Origin: Roseimaritima sediminicola
GTDB taxonomy: Bacteria; Planctomycetota; Planctomycetia; Pirellulales; Pirellulaceae
Direction of reading: 5' to 3'
Assembly: GCF_009618275.1 (NCBI RefSeq)
Contig: NZ_WIAD01000057.1
Location: 1 to 35,030, forward strand
DNA length: 35,030 nt
Part shown: positions 29,339 through 35,030 of the stretch, piece after piece
Numbering within the stretch: the stretch's first letter is position 1
Layout: every line of letters starts with the position of its first letter
Notes under the pieces: generated by a model
Database searches by the model: none
What the model was told of the DNA's origin: nothing
Seen by the model: only the letters and a program-made list of their open reading frames with translations
Position numbers and translations under genes: made by a program

Positions 29339-30666
29339 GTGTTTAACGCCTCTTTGAGGGCTTCGATCAGGGGCTCGGGTTGGTCGGGGCTGTAGGGGAC
29401 GTCGGTGGCGGTCTTGGACTGCAGGTCTTTGACCTGACAACGCGACTCGGCCAGCTCGTTGCCGCCGGCGATCAGGGCGATGCGGAAACCGCGGCTGTCG
29501 GCGTACTTGAGCTGCTGTCCCAGTTTCTTGGGTTCCGGATACAGCTCGACGCCGATCCCCGCGGCTCGGACCGTCGCGGCCAGCCGCAGGTAGGCGTCCA
29601 GAGAATCGCGATCGAAGTAGGCGATGAAGACCGGGGCCGGTGTGCGGACCGTCGGCAGCAGCTTCAACTGCTCCATCGCCGCCAGCAACCGGTCCAGTCC
29701 CAGCGAGGCTCCCACGCCCGGCAAGGACTGCTTGCTGTAGGTTGCGACCAGATTATCGTAGCGTCCGCCGCTGCAGACGCTGCCGATCTTGGGCAGGTCG
29801 TCCAGGAAGGTCTCGAAGATCACGCCGGTGTAGTAGTCCAACCCGCGGGCGATCGACACGTCCAGCTTCAACCGAGCGGGGTCCACGCCGGCCGCGGCGG
29901 CGCCCTGCATTAATTCGCGCAAACGCTGCACGCCGGCTCGCGCCGTATCGCTGTCGCCGATCACGTCGGGCAACTGGTCGAGGACTTCCGTGGGCGTGCC
30001 GTCGCAAGCCGCCAAACGCAGCACCTGGTCGGCTTGGTCGGGCGTGATGCCGGCGGCCGAAACCATTTCCGCGGCGGTCTTTTCCACGCCGATCTTGGGC
30101 AGCTTGTCCAGCGAACGGAGGATCGGCAGCGACAACTGCGCCAGCTGCAAACGTTCCAACAACCCGGTCAGGATCTGGCGGTTGTTGATGTGGATCGTGA
30201 ATCGCTCGAAGCCCAGGGCCGTCATCAGGTCGTGGATCACCAACAGCGTTTCGATGTCCGAGACCACCGACTGGGTGCCGACGCAGTCGAAATCGCACTG
30301 CATGAATTCACGGTAGCGACCGGCCTGGGTGTTCTCGCCACGCCAGACCGGCGCCAGGTGATACCGCTTGAAGGGCGTGCCGAGTTTGCCGATGTGCTGG
30401 GCGACGAACCGAGCCAGCGGCACGGTCAGGTCAAAACGCATCCCCACGTCGCGGCCGCCGTTGTCGACGAAGCGGTACAGCTGGCGATCGGTCTCCTCGC
30501 TGCCCTTGCCGGTCAACACGTCCAAGTGCTCCAGGGCCGGCGTATCGATCGGGCTGAATCCGTAGCGGCGAAACACCGTCCGCGCGGTCTGCATCGCTTG
30601 CTCGCGCGGGATCATCACCTCGGGCAAGTAGTCGCGAAATCCTTTTAACGTACGCGGCGTGATCAT
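29335..30666 (-). CDS. hisS: Histidyl-tRNA synthetase
   Basis: A 443-residue class II aminoacyl-tRNA synthetase that charges tRNA-His. Motif 1 lies in the first 60 residues. Motif 2 is PVWRGENTQAGRYREF (Arg109, Glu111), and the histidine-binding signature RGLDYYTG is at 274-281. Motif 3 follows as GASLGLDRL. The C-terminal anticodon-binding domain occupies about residues 345-440. Length and domain order are normal, and this is probably the housekeeping copy. The start ATG 30666 gives the family's usual opening ITPRTLKGFRDYLP. It is cytoplasmic. The gene is convergent with the MFS gene and lies downstream of the YkgJ-type gene on the same strand with a 144-bp repeat-bearing gap. Confidence 0.97.
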   Translation of the reverse strand: MITPRTLKGFRDYLPEVMIPREQAMQTARTVFRRYGFSPIDTPALEHLDVLTGKGSEETDRQLYRFVDNGGRDVGMRFDLTVPLARFVAQHIGKLGTPFKRYHLAPVWRGENTQAGRYREFMQCDFDCVGTQSVVSDIETLLVIHDLMTALGFERFTIHINNRQILTGLLERLQLAQLSLPILRSLDKLPKIGVEKTAAEMVSAAGITPDQADQVLRLAACDGTPTEVLDQLPDVIGDSDTARAGVQRLRELMQGAAAAGVDPARLKLDVSIARGLDYYTGVIFETFLDDLPKIGSVCSGGRYDNLVATYSKQSLPGVGASLGLDRLLAAMEQLKLLPTVRTPAPVFIAYFDRDSLDAYLRLAATVRAAGIGVELYPEPKKLGQQLKYADSRGFRIALIAGGNELAESRCQVKDLQSKTATDVPYSPDQPEPLIEALKEALNT

Positions 30667-30714
30667 GAGCGGGACAGGCGGTTGAGGGTTAGTAAGTGGT
30701 AAGAAGGAAAGACT

Positions 30715-30776
30715 CGAGGCTATCGCCCAAACGGCTCACATCAGCGATGTGTTTTCGAATAAATCCACAGCCCGCA
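30715..30776 (+). repeat. Half copy of the 62-bp palindrome plus tail
   Basis: GGCTATCGCCCAAACGGCTC followed by ACATCAGCGATGTGTTTTCG corresponds to the right arm and tail of the palindromes at 8764 and 18028; the left arm is missing. Confidence 0.75.
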
Positions 30777-30810
30777 AGCACCGCCCGAGTTTATCAGGCC
30801 GGCGGTTTTA

Positions 30811-31251
30811 TCAGGCCAGCGGCAGGCCGGTCGGGCGGCGGCTGCGGACGCCTTGACCGGGCTCCGGACCGAACCGCGCGTCGCAGTACTCGACGATCTG
30901 CTCGGGCGTCTCGAAGTATTTTTCGTACACCCAGTCGTCCTCGTACTCACAGCCGTCGGTCGTGTAATCCCGGCAGATCTGCGGCCGCGTTTCGTAGATC
31001 CCGCAGCGGTTATCGTCCTGCAGGTGTTTACACGTGGTGTGCACCAACAGGTACCAGTCGCCTTCGTCGACAAACACGCTGGCCCGATCGTGCAGTAGGT
31101 ACCAGCGGATGTAGTCGAAGTCCTTGCGGCAATCGGGTTCGTCGATCGGCAGGGCAAAGTAATGACAACATTTGGCCGTGCAATGTTCGCACAGGTTCGC
31201 ATCGGCGGGCAGCTGCGAGCGGCGCGGCTTGATCGGTCGTGCGGTCGTCAT
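30811..31251 (-). CDS. YkgJ-family cysteine-cluster protein
   Basis: A 146-residue cytoplasmic protein with the YkgJ/CxxCxxxCC signature: Cys21, Cys24, Cys28 and Cys29, then Cys41, Cys74, Cys83 (RCGIYETRPQIC) and Cys93. Such proteins are thought to bind zinc or an iron-sulfur cluster; the cellular role is not established. Conserved flanking residues (CxIYxxRPxxCRxY) confirm the family. It is divergent from purU (87 bp between starts) and upstream of hisS on the same strand. The start ATG 31251 is preceded by no obvious strong ribosome-binding site. Confidence 0.85.
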   Translation of the reverse strand: MTTARPIKPRRSQLPADANLCEHCTAKCCHYFALPIDEPDCRKDFDYIRWYLLHDRASVFVDEGDWYLLVHTTCKHLQDDNRCGIYETRPQICRDYTTDGCEYEDDWVYEKYFETPEQIVEYCDARFGPEPGQGVRSRRPTGLPLA

Positions 31252-31338
31252 TGTCGAACAGGCTCCCCATCCGGTACGTTAAGCAAAATCCAACGCAACC
31301 TAGCACAGCCTAATGCAATCGAACAGGGTTGATTCACT

Positions 31339-32205
31339 ATGGAAGTCGTCATCACCGCGCTCGGCCCGGACCACTCGGGCCTGGCCGATCCGATCATTCA
31401 CTACCTGACCGGTCAAGGGGCGCGGATCGCCGAGATCCAGATGTACGACCACGACGAGGAGCAGCTGTTCGCGATGCTGTGCCGAGCCGAATTCGAGCTC
31501 GAGGAAGCCAGCTTTGCGGAAATCCGCGACGCCATGCGGCAGATCGGCGAGTACACCAACCTGGCGATCCGGGCGTGGAGCCCCACGGTGCGGCAAGGTC
31601 CGCCGCGGATCGCCGTCTGCGGGACCTATGTGCCGCACACGCCGCGGGCGGTCCTCGAAGCCGTGCGGCAGGGAACGATCCGCGCCGAGGTACCGGTGTT
31701 GATCAGCAACCGCATGAAACTGGTGGATCTAGCGGCGGAGTACGACGTGCCGTTCCGCTGCATCGGCGACGTCGAAGGCCGTGCCGACGACGCGGCGATG
31801 GTGGCATTGTTGGACGAGTTCGACATCGATTACGTCGTCCTGGCCCGCTACATGCGCGTCCTGCCGGCCAGCACGTGTTGGCAGTTCGCCGGCGGTCGGA
31901 TCATCAACCTGCACCACGGCCTGTTGCCCGGCTTCCCGGGCTTCCGCCCCTACCACGACGCCTACGCCGTCCGCATGCTCTCCTACGGCGCGACCTGCCA
32001 CTTCATCATCCCGGAGCTGGACGCCGGCAACCAGATCATCAATCAACAGACCTTCTCGGTCGATCCCGGCACCCCGCTGAAACAGATCATCGCCAGGGGC
32101 GAGCGCGACAACGAACCGGGCTGCCTGGCCGAAGGCGTCCGCCGCGTCGTCGACCGCGAAGTGCAGCTGCACTTCCACCGCGTCATCGCCAGAGCAGGGG
32201 AGTGA
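31339..32205 (+). CDS. purU: Formyltetrahydrofolate deformylase
   Basis: A 288-residue protein with an N-terminal ACT domain (about residues 2-75, starting with the typical GPDHSGLADPI) and a C-terminal formyltransferase-fold domain. The triad is Asn190 and His192 (INLHHGLLPGFPG) and Asp228 (ELDAGNQI). Flanking segments (LARYMRVL, FRPYHDAY, GATCHFI) are PurU-like. It hydrolyses 10-formyl-H4F to H4F and formate, setting the one-carbon balance; methionine and glycine usually act through the ACT domain in characterised homologues. It is cytoplasmic and of normal length. It draws on the same cofactor pool as the formyltransferase at 567-1235, though the genes are far apart. Confidence 0.93.
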   Translation: MEVVITALGPDHSGLADPIIHYLTGQGARIAEIQMYDHDEEQLFAMLCRAEFELEEASFAEIRDAMRQIGEYTNLAIRAWSPTVRQGPPRIAVCGTYVPHTPRAVLEAVRQGTIRAEVPVLISNRMKLVDLAAEYDVPFRCIGDVEGRADDAAMVALLDEFDIDYVVLARYMRVLPASTCWQFAGGRIINLHHGLLPGFPGFRPYHDAYAVRMLSYGATCHFIIPELDAGNQIINQQTFSVDPGTPLKQIIARGERDNEPGCLAEGVRRVVDREVQLHFHRVIARAGE

Positions 32206-32238
32206 GTTGGTTGATGGTGGATGGCTGAAGATTCGATC

Positions 32239-32311
32239 ATAGCTGAAGTCGCCAGACTTTGGTGAAATGAGTGGCGAGAAGCGAGTGGCGAGTGGCGAGT
32301 GGCGAGTGGTT
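32239..32311. repeat. 24-bp hairpin (copy 11, stem A) and GAGTGGC heptamer array
   Basis: The reverse 24-bp element (32239-32262) has a perfect AAGTC-GCCA-GACTT core and lies 34 bp after the purU stop. A 7-bp array of GAGTGGC-like units (with one GAGAAGC) follows at 32269-32311 and resembles the decayed array at the exosortase 3' end. Confidence 0.8.
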
Positions 32312-32437
32312 GGCGTGCGAAGGTCGGTCGCAGCAGCCACGCCAGTGGCGACAGGTGGTAGCTCGCGTTTTAGTCCCGCAGGGACGGCAGGATGTAGCCA
32401 TGGGCGTCAGCCCGTGGTTGCGCAGCAAGCACGTTTC

Positions 32438-32572
32438 AAAAGCCCTGGAAGGGCGACATGTGGTAGCCCCAGGCGCGAGCCTGGGGTGCCGTCCCCACAC
32501 CCCCGCGCCAGTCCCAGAGGGACGACACGAAGTTCCGGGGCCAACGGTTCCTGTCGCCCTTCCAGGGCTTTT
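32438..32572. repeat. Long inverted repeat with perfect 21-bp arms
   Basis: AAAAGCCCTGGAAGGGCGAC(A) at 32438-32458 is exactly complementary to 32552-32572. Between them are smaller hairpins, such as CCCCAGGCGCGAGCCTGGGG near 32467. There is no coding capacity. The segment lies between the convergent purU and sulfatase genes. Confidence 0.85.
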
Positions 32573-32656
32573 TGTTCGTGGTGTTTACATTTCCCCGGGC
32601 TCGCGCTTTGGGGCTACCACAATCAATCGCTGCGCGATTCAAGGACATCCGTTCCC

Positions 32657-32913
32657 GTACATAGAATCCGCCGGAGTCAGCAAATCTCAGATCGAGCACG
32701 AGCACGAGCACGAGCACGAGTACGAGTACGAGTACGAGTACGAGTACGAGTACGAGCACGAGCACGATCGAAACTCGCCACTCGCCACTCGCCACTCAAA
32801 ACCAACAACCAACAACCAACAACCAACAACCAACAACCAACAACCAACAACCAACAACCAACAACCAACAACCAACAACCAACAACCAACAACCAACAAC
32901 CAACAACCAACAA
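32657..32913. repeat. Tandem-repeat cluster: hexamer and two heptamer arrays
   Basis: One end of the 19398-type element (CATAGAATCCGCCGGAGTCAG) is followed by a hexamer array (GAGCAC/GAGTAC, about 12 copies, 32693-32768), three CGCCACT heptamers (about 32774-32796) and about 16 CAACCAA heptamers (32799-32916). The hexamer array is the only period-6 run among these; it encodes Glu-His/Glu-Tyr pseudo-repeats and is not a gene. Confidence 0.88.
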
Positions 32914-32937
32914 CCAAACTCTGGCGACTTCAGCTAC
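32914..32937 (+). repeat. 24-bp hairpin element, copy 12 (hybrid arms)
   Basis: Left arm of version B (AACTC) with right arm of version A (GACTT), so the central pair is C-C. This is an intermediate between the two compensated versions. It supplies the sulfatase stop codon (TGA, 32932-32930 on the minus strand). Confidence 0.8.
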
Positions 32938-34861
32938 CAGACTTCTCGACCGCGATCTCGGCGGCGCTGGCCCAGGGGCCTCCGTTGATCTCGGAATCGG
33001 CCCAGATCTTGACGTAGCGGCCGCGGGCATCGGGCAACCGGATCGCTTGCGGCTCGCGGGTCTTCCGCAGCCGCTTCTTGACTTGCGGCGTGTGGTCCAA
33101 TTGCCCGATGTCGTCGCCGACCGAGACCCGCACGTCGGCGATCGTTCCGTTCCAACCACCGTCCTGCCGGGCGACGTACCACACGGCCGAGATCTCGTAG
33201 GCCTTGCCCAAGTCGATCAACAACCAGTGCGGCGCCTCGGCCTTGGCGGGTGAGAACCGGCTGTGCCACACCGTGCCCGCGTCGCCGTCGATCGCGTTTT
33301 TGGCCAGTTTGCCGTTGCCCCTATTCTGACTACTGTATCCGGCGATCATCATCTGCTCGTGCGGCACCAGATTCGTAGCGGGAATCGCGACCTCACGCTT
33401 TTCGCGCTTCGGAGCTCGACCGCCAAACTTCGCCCGCCGATCACGCTCGTGCAGCGTGCGGTCGTCGAACGTTCCCTCCTCGACCGGCTCGTGAGCCTCT
33501 TCGGCGTAGGCCTTCATCTTGGCCAGCTGCTCGGGATGCTGGTCTGCGATGTTATCGGATTCGCTGATGTCCTGCTCCAGGTCGTACAGCTCCCAGGGTT
33601 TCTTTTCATTCGGCTTGATCGCTTTCCATTTGCCTTCGCGCACCGCGGTCTGCCGCCCGAGTTCCCAGTACAGGTAGTCGTGCTGGGTCTGCGGCCGCCC
33701 GGCGGCTTCTTCTCCGATCAGCGTCGGCACGATCGACATCCCATCGATGTCCTGCGGCGGGCGCACTCCGGCCAATTCCGCCACCGTGGGCAGCACGTCG
33801 GGAAAGTACCACAGCAGATCACTGACCTGGCCGGGCTGGATCTTGCCGGGCCAGCGGACCATCATCGGGATCCGCAGACCGCCCTCGTACAGCTGGCCTT
33901 TGCGGCCGCGGAATTCGGCCCCGGTCTGCGGGTTGACGTTCGCGCCGTGGAACCCACGCGGGTACTGCTTGCTGGAAAAATAATCGGCGCCGCCGTTGTC
34001 GCCACAGAAGAACACGATCGTGTCCTCCTCCAGGCCCAGCTCACCCAGCAGATCCAGCGTCTGGCCGACTTGGCGATCGACCATCGTGACCATGGCCGCA
34101 TAGCGCTTGGCCGGCTCGGGCCAGGGCCGGTCTTTGTAGACCTGCCACGCCGGATCGTCGTCGGGAATATCGAACAGACCATGCGGCGGCGTGATCGGCA
34201 GGTAGCAGAAGAAGGGCTGGTCGCGGTGTTCGCGGATAAACTCCTGCGAGGCGTCGAAGATCACGTAATGCGAATAGGTCTCGCCCGTGCTGCCGCCCTG
34301 GTTGCCTTCCAGCGGCACCTCTTCGCTGTTGCGAATGATGTAGGGCGGGTAGTAGGAATGGGCGTGGACCTGGTCGTAGTAGCCCAGGAAAACGTCAAAG
34401 CCATGCTCTTCCGGGACGCCCGTCGAACCGCGTCCGCCGCAGCCCCACTTGCCAAAGCCACCGGTAGCGTAACCGGCCGGCTTCAGCAGCGAAGCGATCG
34501 TCGCCTCGCCGGCGCGCAGCGGTGTTCCGCCACCGTTGCTGCGCACCGAGGTGTGCCCGCTGTGCTTGCCCGTCATCAGACACGCTCGCGTGGGAGCGCA
34601 CACCGAAGAACCGGCCAGAGCCTGGGTGAAACGAATTCCCTGCTGTGCCATCCGGTCCAGGTTGGGCGTCTGGATGTTGGGATTGCCCATCCCGGACAAC
34701 TCGTAGTAGCCCAGTTCGTCGGCCATGATGTACACGACGTTGGGCGGCGCGTCGGAAGGCCGCTCGGCACGCCCCGGGGTCGCAGTGAGAACGATCAGCG
34801 ACAGCAAGAAGGCCGCCAAGCAAGAGGCGGCCGGGACCGGGAAGCATCGAGCGAATGGCAT
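32930..34861 (-). CDS. Secreted sulfatase with C-terminal F5/8 type C (discoidin) domain
   Basis: A 643-residue exported hydrolase. The signal peptide spans about residues 1-32 (hydrophobic AAFLLSLIVLTA, cleavage near GRA). The type I sulfatase domain (about 40-500) has the formylglycine signature Cys88-Ala-Pro-Thr-Arg92, the metal region MADELGY (one Asp of the usual DD is Glu49), GKWGCG and GDNGG. Residues about 530-640 form an F5/8 type C-like domain that may bind the carbohydrate substrate. It would remove sulfate esters from polysaccharides in the periplasm or outside. Activation needs a formylglycine-generating enzyme, not present here. I start at ATG 34861; the frame continues upstream to 35008 but without signal-peptide character. 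The stop lies in a repeat. Confidence 0.93.
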   Translation of the reverse strand: MPFARCFPVPAASCLAAFLLSLIVLTATPGRAERPSDAPPNVVYIMADELGYYELSGMGNPNIQTPNLDRMAQQGIRFTQALAGSSVCAPTRACLMTGKHSGHTSVRSNGGGTPLRAGEATIASLLKPAGYATGGFGKWGCGGRGSTGVPEEHGFDVFLGYYDQVHAHSYYPPYIIRNSEEVPLEGNQGGSTGETYSHYVIFDASQEFIREHRDQPFFCYLPITPPHGLFDIPDDDPAWQVYKDRPWPEPAKRYAAMVTMVDRQVGQTLDLLGELGLEEDTIVFFCGDNGGADYFSSKQYPRGFHGANVNPQTGAEFRGRKGQLYEGGLRIPMMVRWPGKIQPGQVSDLLWYFPDVLPTVAELAGVRPPQDIDGMSIVPTLIGEEAAGRPQTQHDYLYWELGRQTAVREGKWKAIKPNEKKPWELYDLEQDISESDNIADQHPEQLAKMKAYAEEAHEPVEEGTFDDRTLHERDRRAKFGGRAPKREKREVAIPATNLVPHEQMMIAGYSSQNRGNGKLAKNAIDGDAGTVWHSRFSPAKAEAPHWLLIDLGKAYEISAVWYVARQDGGWNGTIADVRVSVGDDIGQLDHTPQVKKRLRKTREPQAIRLPDARGRYVKIWADSEINGGPWASAAEIAVEKSGS

Positions 34862-35030
34862 GGCGAACACGTCTCCATCAGAGCAGGAAGAAGCACCGTT
34901 CGCCGATTGTAACGCAGAGGGGTTGGTGGGTGGTTGGTTGGGGCCACCCGTAGCTGAACTCGCCAGAGTTTGGTGGCGAGATTGCAAATTGCAAATTGAA
35001 CAATGCAAATTGCAAATTGAGATGTTCTGA
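34862..35030. repeat. Sulfatase upstream region with 24-bp hairpin and TGCAAAT heptamers
   Basis: Contains reverse 24-bp element copy 13 (34950-34973, core AACTC-GCCA-GAGTT) and a 7-bp array of TTGCAAA units (34980-35019) interrupted by GAACAA. The sulfatase promoter should lie between 34862 and 34950, but I cannot place it. The window ends without another gene start that I can support. Confidence 0.7.

Noticed and set aside
31329-32228. 299-codon frame overlapping purU
   Set aside because: It is out of frame with purU, Arg/Pro-rich and without a domain.
32436-32917. Valine/leucine- and tyrosine/serine-rich repeat proteins on the minus strand
   Set aside because: They are translations of the hexamer and heptamer arrays; all frames are open because the arrays lack stop codons.
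33263-34912. 549-codon open frame on the plus strand
   Set aside because: It lies antisense to the sulfatase gene, whose motifs are clear; codon bias explains the long shadow frame.

Overview
The window reads as chromosomal DNA of a planctomycete, most likely of the Pirellulales (Rhodopirellula-like). The evidence is a secreted heme protein with the planctomycete/Verrucomicrobium architecture (beta-propeller, HEAT-like helices, CxxCH domain), a sulfatase with a discoidin domain, a planctomycete-type ECF sigma factor, a large exosortase with an EpsI-like tail, and long repeat-packed intergenic spaces. The genus is inferred from family content only.

Layout. Positions 196-7889 form a left-to-right surface-glycan cluster: a small unknown protein, a formyltransferase, a GT4 glycosyltransferase, a DegT/LegC-type aminotransferase, a NeuD/PglD-type acyltransferase with an in-frame stop, a 4,6-dehydratase, a PglC-like phosphoglycosyl transferase and a YdcF/ElyC-like membrane protein. 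An exosortase (9159-10823) follows on the minus strand, then two tandem Wzc-like chain-length/tyrosine-kinase fusions (11477-14047, 14883-17690). Together these look like an exopolysaccharide/exosortase locus. The dehydratase, aminotransferase, acyltransferase, PGT and GT4 correspond to the PglF-E-D-C-A route for a bacillosamine-like 4-amino-6-deoxy sugar on a polyprenyl carrier. The acyltransferase is interrupted and a formyltransferase sits upstream, which raises the possibility of a formylated product.

The right half (18658-34861) holds mostly single genes: a thioredoxin-like lipoprotein, an ECF sigma factor, hydroxypyruvate isomerase, the heme protein, a GspE/PilB-like protein whose Walker A lysine is replaced by Ile, a fumarylacetoacetate-hydrolase family enzyme, an MFS exporter, histidyl-tRNA synthetase (hisS), a YkgJ-type cysteine-cluster protein, formyl-tetrahydrofolate deformylase (purU) and a sulfatase.

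Almost every intergenic space is filled with short palindromic repeats: a 24-bp hairpin (13 copies, two mutually compensated stem versions), a 27-bp hairpin (about 16 copies, including a 6 x 48-bp array), a 25-bp element, 62-bp imperfect palindromes, three MITE-like inverted-repeat elements and many tandem arrays whose period is nearly always 7 bp. The repeats abut or supply the stop codons of several genes, and they create many spurious short reading frames. I saw no rRNA, tRNA, CRISPR array or transposase gene.
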